Assembly (NCBI RefSeq): GCF_002934665.1
Contig: NZ_NIRS01000003.1
Location: 682,001-746,000, forward strand
Direction: 5' to 3'
Length of the DNA: 64,000 nucleotides
DNA from: Pseudomonas laurylsulfatiphila
GTDB taxonomy: Bacteria; Pseudomonadota; Gammaproteobacteria; Pseudomonadales; Pseudomonadaceae
Shown here in pieces: positions 27,004 through 35,122 of this stretch. Numbering within the stretch: position 1 is the stretch's first letter; the number at the start of each line of letters is the position of its first letter. The translations under genes were made by a program, and so were the position numbers. The notes under the pieces are model-generated. The model was not told where the DNA came from and searched no databases. It saw only the letters and a program-made list of their open reading frames with translations.

Positions 27004-28542
27004 ATGCCCACTTCCACCTTGCCTACGCCCCCTCTCGCCGAGATCTACGATATCGCCGTCATCGGTGGCGGGATCAATGGCGTGGGGATCGCAGCAGATG
27101 CCGCCGGTCGCGGTCTCTCGGTGTTCCTTTGCGAAAAGGATGACCTGGCCAGCCATACTTCGTCGGCCAGCAGCAAGTTGATCCACGGCGGTCTGCGCTA
27201 CCTCGAACATTACGAATTTCGCCTAGTGCGTGAAGCCCTGGCCGAGCGTGAAGTGCTGTTGGCCAAGGCACCGCACATCGTCAAGCAAATGCGTTTCGTG
27301 TTACCGCACCGCCCGCACCTGCGCCCGGCATGGATGATCCGCGCCGGGCTGTTTCTCTATGACAACCTGGGCAAGCGCGAGCAACTCCAGGGTTCGAAAA
27401 GCCTGAAGTTCGGCCCCGACAGCGCGCTGAAAAGCGAGATCACCAAGGGTTTCGAATACTCCGATTGCTGGGTCGACGACGCGCGCCTGGTGGTGTTGAA
27501 CGCCATGGCCGCCCGGGAACAAGGTGCCCACGTTCACACCCAAACCCGTTGCGTCAGCGCGCGCCGCACCAAGGGCCTATGGCACCTGCACCTGGAACGC
27601 AGCGATGGCAGCCTGTTTTCGATTCGCGCCAAGGCATTGGTCAATGCGGCCGGGCCATGGGTCGCCAGGTTCATTCGCGACGACCTGAAGATGGAATCGC
27701 CTTACGGCATCCGCCTGATCCAGGGCAGCCACCTGATCGTGCCGAAGCTGTATGAAGGCGAACACGCGCACATCCTGCAAAACGAAGATCAGCGCATCGT
27801 GTTCACCATTCCGTACCTGAACCACTTCACCCTGATCGGCACCACCGACCGGGAGTACACCGGCGATCCGGCTGCCGTTGCGATCACCGACGGCGAAACC
27901 GATTACTTGCTGAACGTGGTCAACGCCCATTTCAAAAAGCAGATCGGCCGCGACGACATCCTGCACAGCTATTCCGGTGTGCGCCCGCTGTGCAACGACG
28001 AATCCGACAACCCGTCGGCCGTGACCCGCGATTACACCCTGGCGCTGTCTGGCACTGGCGAAGAAGCCCCGTTGCTGTCGGTGTTCGGTGGCAAGCTCAC
28101 CACTTACCGTAAGCTCGCCGAGTCGGCGCTGGCGCAACTGGCACCCTACTTCAAGCACATCAAGCCAAGCTGGACCGCCAGCGCCACGCTGCCGGGCGGT
28201 GAAGACATGACCACCCCGCAAGCCTTGAGCTCGCGTATCCGCGACAAGTTTGACTGGGTACCGAGCGAGATCGCTCGCCGCTGGGCCACCACCTACGGCA
28301 GCCGTACCTGGCGCATGCTCGAAGGTGTACAGGACCTCAGCGACATGGGAGAGCATATCGGCGGCGGCCTCTACACTCGCGAAGTCGACTACCTGTGCAG
28401 CGAGGAATGGGCCACCAGCGCCCACGACATCCTCTGGCGTCGCAGCAAGCTCGGCTTGTTCACGACAGTAGCCGAGCAGGACAAGCTCAAGGACTACCTG
28501 AACCAGGTCGAACAGAACCGCAGCAAGATCGAAGCGGCCTGA
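27004..28542 (+). CDS. glpD: Aerobic glycerol-3-phosphate dehydrogenase
   Basis: GlpD is a membrane-associated flavoprotein that oxidises glycerol 3-phosphate to dihydroxyacetone phosphate and feeds ubiquinone. The 512 residues open with the FAD-binding loop IAVIGGGINGVGIAADAAGRG (about 15-35) and include SSASSKLIHGGLRYLE, FTLIGTTDREY and SVFGGKLTTYRKLAE, all standard GlpD blocks. The start at 27004 (MPTSTLPTPP) is preceded by GAGG. Sixteen upstream in-frame codons would run into the operator and are rejected. It completes the glycerol pathway. Confidence 0.96.
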   Translation: MPTSTLPTPPLAEIYDIAVIGGGINGVGIAADAAGRGLSVFLCEKDDLASHTSSASSKLIHGGLRYLEHYEFRLVREALAEREVLLAKAPHIVKQMRFVLPHRPHLRPAWMIRAGLFLYDNLGKREQLQGSKSLKFGPDSALKSEITKGFEYSDCWVDDARLVVLNAMAAREQGAHVHTQTRCVSARRTKGLWHLHLERSDGSLFSIRAKALVNAAGPWVARFIRDDLKMESPYGIRLIQGSHLIVPKLYEGEHAHILQNEDQRIVFTIPYLNHFTLIGTTDREYTGDPAAVAITDGETDYLLNVVNAHFKKQIGRDDILHSYSGVRPLCNDESDNPSAVTRDYTLALSGTGEEAPLLSVFGGKLTTYRKLAESALAQLAPYFKHIKPSWTASATLPGGEDMTTPQALSSRIRDKFDWVPSEIARRWATTYGSRTWRMLEGVQDLSDMGEHIGGGLYTREVDYLCSEEWATSAHDILWRRSKLGLFTTVAEQDKLKDYLNQVEQNRSKIEAA

Positions 28543-28560
28543 TCGGTCACCGGTATAAAC

Positions 28561-28598
28561 AAAAGCCCCTGGATCTCGCGATTCAGGGGCTTTTGCTT
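28561..28598. terminator. Bidirectional terminator between glpD and the xenA-like gene
   Basis: A perfect 11-base stem, including the A/T runs, pairs 28561-28571 with 28584-28594. It can end both converging genes. Confidence 0.9.
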
Positions 28599-28609
28599 AT
28601 CAATGGATT

Positions 28610-29716
28610 TCAGTCGCGCAAATCCGATTCGTGAATCGGCTGCTCACGGTGAGTCGCCCGCTGGTACTGCGCCGGCCACACGGCCTTGTGCCCGCCCAGA
28701 TCATCATCGGCGTGCAGCGCCCAGTACGGATCGCGCAACAACTCACGGGCCAGGAAGATGATGTCCGCCTGGCAGGTGCGCAGGATGTGTTCGGCCTGGG
28801 CCGGCTCGGTGATCATGCCGACCGTGCCGGTGGCCATGCCCGACTCCTTGCGCACACGTTCGGCGAAGCGGGTCTGGTAACCGGGGCCTGTGGGAATTTC
28901 GGCATTCACCGCCGTTCCGCCCGATGAGACGTCGATCAGGTCCACGCCCAAGGCTTTGAGGCGACGTGCCAGTTCCACGGTTTCATCGGGATTCCAGCCG
29001 TCTTCGACCCAGTCGGTGGCCGACACCCGGACAAACACCGGCAACTCTTCAGGCCAAACCGCACGTATCGCTTCGGTGACTTGCAGCACCAGCCGAATGC
29101 GATTTTCGAACGAACCGCCATATTGATCGCGACGCTGATTGCTCAACGGCGACAGGAACTGATGCAGCAGGTAGCCATGGGCGGCATGCACTTCGACCAC
29201 CTTGAAACCGGCCGTCAGCGAGCGCTTTGCCGCATCGACAAAGGCCTGGATCACTTGGGCGATCTCTTCGTCATCCAGTTGTCTGGGTTGAGTGTGCTGT
29301 GGGTCGAACGCAATCGGTGAAGGTCCGACCGGCACCCAGCCGCCCTCGTCGGGTTTGACGCTGCCGTGCTTGCCAAGCCATGGCCGGTAGGTACTGGCCT
29401 TGCGCCCGGCATGGGCCAGTTGAATGCCGGCAACGCCGCCCTGGGCGTTGATGAAGCGGGTGATACGTTGCAAGGGTTCGATCTGCTCGTCATTCCACAG
29501 ACCGAGGTCCTGAGCCGTGATACGCCCGTCGGCGGTGACCGCCGTGGCTTCGGTAAACACCAGCCCGGCCCCGCCGACAGCGCGGCTGCCGAGGTGGACC
29601 AGGTGCCAGTCATTGGCCAGGCCGTCGGCACTGGAATACTGGCACATCGGCGATACCGCGATGCGGTTGGGCAGGGTCAATTGGCGAAGGGTAAAGGGTT
29701 CAAGCAGCAGACTCAT
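28610..29716 (-). CDS. xenA: Old yellow enzyme family NADPH:flavin oxidoreductase, XenA type
   Basis: The 368-residue FMN enzyme belongs to the thermophilic-like/XenA branch of old yellow enzymes, which reduce activated alkenes and nitro compounds. It keeps Cys25 in SPMCQYS (the redox-tuning Cys of XenA), the IQLAHAGRKAS block near 99-109, the HAAHGYLLHQFLSPLSNQR block (substrate His pair) and the C-terminal GMITEPAQAEHIL FMN-phosphate region. A GAGAGG ribosome-binding site lies just before the start. The physiological substrate is not evident. Confidence 0.92.
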   Translation of the reverse strand: MSLLLEPFTLRQLTLPNRIAVSPMCQYSSADGLANDWHLVHLGSRAVGGAGLVFTEATAVTADGRITAQDLGLWNDEQIEPLQRITRFINAQGGVAGIQLAHAGRKASTYRPWLGKHGSVKPDEGGWVPVGPSPIAFDPQHTQPRQLDDEEIAQVIQAFVDAAKRSLTAGFKVVEVHAAHGYLLHQFLSPLSNQRRDQYGGSFENRIRLVLQVTEAIRAVWPEELPVFVRVSATDWVEDGWNPDETVELARRLKALGVDLIDVSSGGTAVNAEIPTGPGYQTRFAERVRKESGMATGTVGMITEPAQAEHILRTCQADIIFLARELLRDPYWALHADDDLGGHKAVWPAQYQRATHREQPIHESDLRD

Positions 29717-29882
29717 GGGGCACCTCTCGAATCAGTGGGCAGGCTCCAGGTTCTGTTTGAATAGTCGACGAGTGACAGGAAAAAGGTACAACACCCGCCC
29801 CCGCGGGCAAAAAATTCGACAAAACGTCACAAGACCAAAATCAAGCAGTGATTAGAGCCTAGTCGACATCGAGGGATGTCGC

Positions 29883-29916
29883 CCCCTTGTAGGAGCGAGC
29901 TCGCTCCTACAAGGGG
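29883..29916. repeat. Perfect 34-base palindrome, collapsed REP
   Basis: The sequence is a perfect inverted repeat centred on GAGCTC and built from the 'tgtaggagcgagctcgctcctaca' REP core with CCCC/GGGG ends. It begins six bases after the recJ stop and could act as its terminator. Unlike other copies it has no spacer. Confidence 0.85.
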
Positions 29917-29921
29917 TGGGT

Positions 29922-31631
29922 TCAACGCGGTTCGATGTGGGCAATCAGCAGTTGAACCGTCTCGTTGCCACGAAACTCGTTGAGGTCGAGCTTGTAGGCC
30001 AGTTCCACCCACTTGATGGTCGGATTCGGCCAGATGTCGCGGTCGATCCCGAAGGCAATGCCGTCGAGTTTCACCGAACCACATTCACTTTTGAGCACCA
30101 CTTTGAGGTGCCGTTCGCCCACCACGCGCTGCTCGACCAACTGGAACACACCATGAAACAACGGTTCCGGGAAGTGCTGCCCCCAAGGGCCGGCATGCCG
30201 CAGGGCGCGGGCCAGTTCCAGGTGAAACTCTTCCACTGCCAGGGTGCCGTCCGACAACAAGCGGCCAGTCAGGTCTTCTTCGCGCAGTTGCCGGCGCACT
30301 TCAGCGTCAAAGGCCTCGGCGAACAAGGGGAAATTCGCTTCCGGCAGCGTCAGGCCAGCCGCCATTGCGTGGCCACCATACTTGGTGATCAGATTCGGAT
30401 GCTGCGCCGCCACCACGCTCAGGGCGTCGCGGATGTGAAAGCCCTGGACCGAACGCCCAGAACCCTTGAGGAGGCCGTCACCGGCATCGGCAAAGGCGAT
30501 GGTCGGGCGGAAATAACGCTCTTTCATCCGTGACGCGAGGATACCGATGACGCCCTGATGCCACTCGGGATCGAACAGGCACAAGCCGAACGGCATCGAC
30601 TCCACCGGCAGATCCTTGAGCTGGGTCAGCGCTTCGCGCTGCATGCCCTGCTCGATGGATTTGCGATCCTGGTTCATGCCGTCCAGTTGAGCCGCCATCT
30701 CACGGGCCAGAGCTGCGTCTTCGGTCAACAGGCATTCGATGCCCAGGCTCATGTCATCCAGACGCCCTGCGGCGTTCAGGCGTGGACCGACGATGAAACC
30801 CAGGTCGGTGGAGGTGATGCGCGCGTGGTCACGCTTGGCCACCTCGAGGATCGCCTTGACTCCCGGCCGGGCACGTCCGGCGCGAATCCGCTCGAGGCCC
30901 TGATGCACCAGAATCCGGTTGTTGGCATCCAGCGGCACGACGTCGGCCACGCTGCCCAAGGCCACCAGATCGAGCAATTCGCCGATATTCGGCTGCGGCT
31001 TGCTGGCGTACCAGCCGAGCTCGCGCAAACGCGCACGCAGAGCCATCAGCACATAGAAAATCACCCCGACACCGGCCAGGGCCTTACTCGGAAACTCGCA
31101 ACCTGGCTGGTTCGGATTGACGATGGCGTCGGCCAACGGCAGTTCGTCGCCGGGCAAGTGGTGATCGGTAACCAGCACCTTGAGCCCGGCCTTTTTCGCC
31201 GCTGCCACGCCTTCGACGCTGGAGATGCCGTTATCCACGGTAATCAGCAAATGTGGCTGGCGCTCCAGCGCGACCGCGACGATCTCCGGGGTCAGGCCGT
31301 AGCCGTAGTCGAAACGGTTCGGCACCAGATAATCGACATGCGCCGCCCCCAGCAAACGCAGCCCCAGCGTGCCCACGGTGCTCGCCGTTGCGCCGTCGGC
31401 ATCGAAGTCGCCGACGATCAGAATGCGCTGGCGCTGTTCGAGCGCCGTCACCAGTAAATCCACGGCGGCATCAATGCCCTTGAGCTGCTGGAACGGAATC
31501 AGCCGCGCCAGGCTCTTGTCCAGTTCCGCCTCGGATTGCACGCCCCGCGCCGCGTACAGGCGGGTCAGCAGGGGCGGAATATCACCGAGGAATGGCAGGG
31601 TGTCGGGCAGCAGGCGAGGTTCGATGCGCAT
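29922..31631 (-). CDS. recJ: Single-stranded-DNA-specific exonuclease RecJ
   Basis: RecJ degrades single-stranded DNA 5' to 3' in recombination, mismatch and base-excision repair. The 569 residues carry the DHH-family metal motifs: VGDFDADGATAS (about 70-81), VTDHHLPGDELP (about 155) and NPNQPGC. The DHHA1-type GGHAMAAGLTL block lies near 400. The start at 31631 (MRIEPRLLPD) was chosen over a longer in-frame form. yaeQ lies upstream on the same strand, 66 bases away. Confidence 0.96.
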   Translation of the reverse strand: MRIEPRLLPDTLPFLGDIPPLLTRLYAARGVQSEAELDKSLARLIPFQQLKGIDAAVDLLVTALEQRQRILIVGDFDADGATASTVGTLGLRLLGAAHVDYLVPNRFDYGYGLTPEIVAVALERQPHLLITVDNGISSVEGVAAAKKAGLKVLVTDHHLPGDELPLADAIVNPNQPGCEFPSKALAGVGVIFYVLMALRARLRELGWYASKPQPNIGELLDLVALGSVADVVPLDANNRILVHQGLERIRAGRARPGVKAILEVAKRDHARITSTDLGFIVGPRLNAAGRLDDMSLGIECLLTEDAALAREMAAQLDGMNQDRKSIEQGMQREALTQLKDLPVESMPFGLCLFDPEWHQGVIGILASRMKERYFRPTIAFADAGDGLLKGSGRSVQGFHIRDALSVVAAQHPNLITKYGGHAMAAGLTLPEANFPLFAEAFDAEVRRQLREEDLTGRLLSDGTLAVEEFHLELARALRHAGPWGQHFPEPLFHGVFQLVEQRVVGERHLKVVLKSECGSVKLDGIAFGIDRDIWPNPTIKWVELAYKLDLNEFRGNETVQLLIAHIEPR

Positions 31632-31697
31632 GGGGCGAAAGATGCTTCTCTTCAATACGTAGGATAAAACCGGGTGACGCGCTAGAGCGGCGAATAA

Positions 31698-32240
31698 TCA
31701 GCCGCGCTCACCGGCCAGCCACTGCAACTGCACTTCGTGCTGACCACGGTCGTCGGTGACGAAGATCGTCCCTTCGCTGATCATCACATCCCACTTGATG
31801 ACGCGTGGCATGTCTTTGGCCAGGGTCTCCAGGACTTCCTGAGGCACGGCAGCGATGTTGACGTTTTTCAGGTTTTTCACCGCGGGCACCACTTTGCCTT
31901 CCCACACACGCAGGCTGCCGTAGGCCAGCAGGCTGGTGCGCTCGGTGCGGCGCGAGCACCAGGTCAGGCGCTCGGCATCCGGCTGGCCGACTTCGATCCA
32001 GTGCAGGACGCGGTCATCCAGGCTTTTTTCCCACAAGGCCGGCTCATCCACTTCCGACAGACCACGGCCGAACGACAGCTGTTCGTTGTACCAGAGGGCG
32101 TAGGCCAGCAGGCGCACGGTCATGCGCTCCTCGGTTTCCGAAGGGTGACGGGCGATGGTCTGCTTCACGCTCTCATAGACGCTGCGGTCGAGGTCGGTGA
32201 GGTTCAGTTCAAACTTGTAGGTCGTGGACGGCTGGGCCAT
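31698..32240 (-). CDS. yaeQ: YaeQ family protein
   Basis: The 180-residue protein starts MAQPSTTYKFELNLTDLDRSVYE and carries the YaeQ blocks HPSETEERMTVRLLAYALWY and EVDEPALWEKSLDDRVLHWIEVG. The fold is related to PD-(D/E)xK nucleases. A role in elongation/RfaH-related suppression was proposed for the E. coli protein, but its biochemistry is unsettled. The ATG at 32238-32240 is preferred to an unconserved 20-residue extension. It is probably transcribed with recJ. Confidence 0.92.
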   Translation of the reverse strand: MAQPSTTYKFELNLTDLDRSVYESVKQTIARHPSETEERMTVRLLAYALWYNEQLSFGRGLSEVDEPALWEKSLDDRVLHWIEVGQPDAERLTWCSRRTERTSLLAYGSLRVWEGKVVPAVKNLKNVNIAAVPQEVLETLAKDMPRVIKWDVMISEGTIFVTDDRGQHEVQLQWLAGERG

Positions 32241-32387
32241 GAACGGGCTTCTTGATACGAGGAAAGGCGGCAAGTCTAACCGATGCGACGGGCAATCCAC
32301 GAATTGAAGGTGATCAACCTGAAGCGCCTGACAGTCGGCTATGTTAAAACGCTGTATTCGCCCATCCCTTGTCCAGCAGGATCCCGC

Positions 32388-33587
32388 ATGCCGTTCACCG
32401 CCAAACCGCTTTCCGGTCTGAAAGTCATCGAATTGGGTACCTTGATTGCCGGCCCGTTTGCTTCACGCATTTGCGCTGAATTCGGTGCCGATGTGATCAA
32501 GATCGAATCCCCGGACGGCGGTGATCCATTACGCAAATGGCGCAAATTGTATGAAGGCACTTCGTTGTGGTGGTTCGTCCAGGCGCGCAACAAAAAGTCC
32601 CTGACCCTCAATCTCAAGCACCCCGACGGTCAGGCGATCCTGAAACAGTTGCTCGGTGAAGCCGACATTCTGATCGAGAACTTTCGTCCCGGCGTCCTGG
32701 AAAAGCTCGGCCTGGGCTGGGACGTCCTGCACGCCTTGAACCCGAAACTGGTCATGGTGCGGCTGTCGGGTTTCGGCCAGACCGGCCCGATGAAAGATCA
32801 GCCCGGCTTTGGCGCGGTCGGCGAGTCCATGGGCGGTCTGCGCTACATCACCGGCTTCGAAGACCGGCCACCGGTGCGCACCGGCATTTCCATCGGTGAC
32901 TCGATTGCCGCGCTCTGGGGCGTGATCGGTGCGTTGATGGCCCTGCGTCATCGCGAGGTCAACGGCGGCCAGGGGCAAGTGGTGGACGTGGCGCTGTATG
33001 AAGCCATCTTCGCCATGATGGAAAGCATGGTCCCGGAATTCGACGTGTTCGGCTTCATCCGCGAACGCACGGGCAATATCATGCCGGGCATCACCCCGTC
33101 CTCGATCCACACCAGCGCCGACGGCAAGCACGTGCAGATCGGCGCCAATGGCGACGCCATTTTCAAGCGCTTCATGCTGATCATTGGCCGGGAAGACCTC
33201 GCCAACGACCCTCTGCTTGCCAGCAACGATGGCCGTGATGCGCGGCGCGACGAGCTCTATGGCGTCATCGATCGTTGGGTCAATTCGCTGCCGCTGGACA
33301 GGGTGCTGGCGCTGCTCAATCAGGCCGACGTGCCGGCCAGCCGGATCTTCAGCGCCGAAGACATGTTCAATGACCCTCAGTACCTGGCACGTGAAATGTT
33401 CCTGCAGGCCAAACTGCCGGACGGTAAAGACTTCAAGATGCCGGGAATCGTGCCGAAACTCTCAGAGACACCCGGTGAATGTGAATGGGTCGGGCCACAA
33501 CTGGGTGAGCACAACGCACAGGTACTCCAGGAACTTGGCTATGACGCGACGCAGATCGCACAGTTGCGCAAAGACGGAGCCATCTGA
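32388..33587 (+). CDS. CaiB/BaiF (class III) CoA-transferase
   Basis: The 399-residue enzyme moves CoA between small carboxylic acids. It shows the family N-terminus LSGLKVIELGTLIAGPFASRICAEFGADVIKIE, the GDPLRKW and NKKSLTLNLK blocks, the LVMVRLSGFGQTGP motif near 125, and the RPPVRTGISIGDSIAAL segment just after the expected catalytic aspartate region. Length fits formyl-CoA:oxalate-type transferases, but substrate specificity cannot be read. The start at 32388 is the first ATG aligned with the family. It is divergent from yaeQ. Confidence 0.92.
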   Translation: MPFTAKPLSGLKVIELGTLIAGPFASRICAEFGADVIKIESPDGGDPLRKWRKLYEGTSLWWFVQARNKKSLTLNLKHPDGQAILKQLLGEADILIENFRPGVLEKLGLGWDVLHALNPKLVMVRLSGFGQTGPMKDQPGFGAVGESMGGLRYITGFEDRPPVRTGISIGDSIAALWGVIGALMALRHREVNGGQGQVVDVALYEAIFAMMESMVPEFDVFGFIRERTGNIMPGITPSSIHTSADGKHVQIGANGDAIFKRFMLIIGREDLANDPLLASNDGRDARRDELYGVIDRWVNSLPLDRVLALLNQADVPASRIFSAEDMFNDPQYLAREMFLQAKLPDGKDFKMPGIVPKLSETPGECEWVGPQLGEHNAQVLQELGYDATQIAQLRKDGAI

Positions 33588-34503
33588 ACTGAGGCGCCTG
33601 CCTGCATGGGTCATTCGGTACTGCCCGTTGCGCGCTGGCTGTGTGCTTTGCGTGCTGGCGACCTTGCTCATTGAACCGGTCCCGTCAGCCCTGGCGCAAT
33701 CCAGGGAAACCCTGATCTGGCTCAAACGCGACCTGCCGCCGCTGACGATCTTCGACGGACCGAAAAAGGGCCAGGGTGTCATCGATCAACTGCTTCCTCT
33801 GTTGATTGCCGGCATGCCGCAGTACCAGCACAGCGTGATGAGGGTCAATCGCGCGCGCGGCCTGCAAATGCTTCACGAACCGTCCCTCGTCTGCGACACG
33901 GCGCTGAACTGGAGCAAGGAACGGGAACAGTGGATCGCCTTTTCCATCCCGGTCTTTCGTGCGATGAGCAATGGCCTGGCCGTGCGGCGCGTTGACCAGA
34001 AGGTACTGGCCCCCTTTATCAAGGATGGCGAAGTGGACCTCGCCGAGTTGCTCGCCAGCGGCAACGAAAAACTGGGGATCATCGCCGAACGCAATTACGG
34101 CGAGTACCTCGACGGGCTGCTCAAGCAAGCACCCGCCGACGTGCTGACGCCTCATTACGGCAACGACGCCTTGGGCAGCCTCCTGCAAATGCAGCGCCTT
34201 GGGCGTTTGCGCCTACTGTTGGGCTATCGTCCGGAAATCCGCTACCAGGCTTCGCTGCAAGGCATCGCCGAGGATGAATTGCAGTTCTATCCAATCCGTG
34301 GCACGGGCAAATACCTGTCCGGCTACATCGGTTGCACCGATACGCCAAAGGGCCGACAAGCCATTGCCGAAATCAATCAGGTGCTGCGCACCCTGCCCCG
34401 CGAGCGCCTGGACGAGGCCTATGCCGCCTGGCTGGATCCGCAAAGCCGCAGTGAATACCTGAAAGACACCAAGGCGTTTTTCGACAATCTGGCGCAGCCA
34501 TGA
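33541..34503 (+). CDS. Periplasmic substrate-binding-like protein (uncertain start)
   Basis: A protein of the type 2 periplasmic-binding fold: a hydrophobic signal segment (CVLCVLATLLIEPVPSALA) and then LIWLKRDLPPLTIFDGPKKGQGVIDQLLPLL. This resembles the stand-alone amino-acid-binding-like (TIGR02285-type) proteins. The start is doubtful. The ATG at 33541 has an AGGA site eight bases before it but overlaps the CoA-transferase by 47 bases and gives a long n-region, and TTG 33628 and GTG 33643 are shorter options. The mature part begins near AQSRETL in all cases. No permease or ATPase lies beside it. Confidence 0.75.
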   Translation: MTRRRSHSCAKTEPSELRRLPAWVIRYCPLRAGCVLCVLATLLIEPVPSALAQSRETLIWLKRDLPPLTIFDGPKKGQGVIDQLLPLLIAGMPQYQHSVMRVNRARGLQMLHEPSLVCDTALNWSKEREQWIAFSIPVFRAMSNGLAVRRVDQKVLAPFIKDGEVDLAELLASGNEKLGIIAERNYGEYLDGLLKQAPADVLTPHYGNDALGSLLQMQRLGRLRLLLGYRPEIRYQASLQGIAEDELQFYPIRGTGKYLSGYIGCTDTPKGRQAIAEINQVLRTLPRERLDEAYAAWLDPQSRSEYLKDTKAFFDNLAQP

Positions 34504-34522
34504 TCAATCACGGGCAAAAAGA

Positions 34523-34554
34523 AACCCCGAGAAGTGGGGAAACGACTCGGGGTT
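34523..34554 (+). terminator. Hairpin after the binding-protein gene
   Basis: A perfect nine-base stem (34523-34531 with 34546-34554) follows the stop by 20 bases. The T-run is short. Confidence 0.6.
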
Positions 34555-34673
34555 AAACGTGGTCTGCTTGGAGACCAGTAGCAGCAAGCTACAAGCACCG
34601 GAGCACAATGCTTGATCCTGCTGTTACAAAGTCTGACTGACCTGGGCGTGGGAAGGTTCCCACAAAAATCCGT

Positions 34674-34961
34674 TCAATTGCGGCTGGCCAGAAGCTTGTC
34701 CCGGGCAGCATTACGCAATGCCGCGATGACACAAGGCTCAAGGCGTCCTTCAGCGATCAGCACGTCGCGATGCAAACCGTCGACCACATCCGTCAGCAGG
34801 CGCTTGTCATTCAACTGGGCCTGATTGAATTCGCGCTCGACCACGGTCGCGCCGATAGCATTTTTCAGGGTCACCCGACATTCGCCACGAATGCCTGACG
34901 GGGTCAATGTAACCTGATACGGGCTCAGCGCCTCACCGAGCAACAGACTGATACTTTCCAT
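34674..34961 (-). CDS. DUF3509 family small protein
   Basis: The 95-residue protein (MESISLLLGEALSPYQVTLTPSG...) has a beta-rich first half (GIRGECRVTLKNAIGATVVEREF) and a helical second half ending in a basic RNAARDKLLASRN tail. Such short DUF3509 proteins are common and multi-copy in Pseudomonas and have no known function. It has no signal peptide. A GTG four codons upstream is an alternative start. It lies downstream of the kinase-less sensor gene on the same strand but is separated by 161 bases. Confidence 0.75.
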   Translation of the reverse strand: MESISLLLGEALSPYQVTLTPSGIRGECRVTLKNAIGATVVEREFNQAQLNDKRLLTDVVDGLHRDVLIAEGRLEPCVIAALRNAARDKLLASRN

Positions 34962-35122
34962 CCCGATCACCACTCAATAGTCCGAAAACAACGTGCCTGG
35001 GGCATGCCTACAACAGATGACCGCTGGCCCGAGAAGAAAGTTCTGGCTACTGACCGCAGGCGAACCTGCCGTACAGTCAAGAGAGCATGCACGGTGAACA
35101 TGACAGAGAAAAAACCCGGCCG

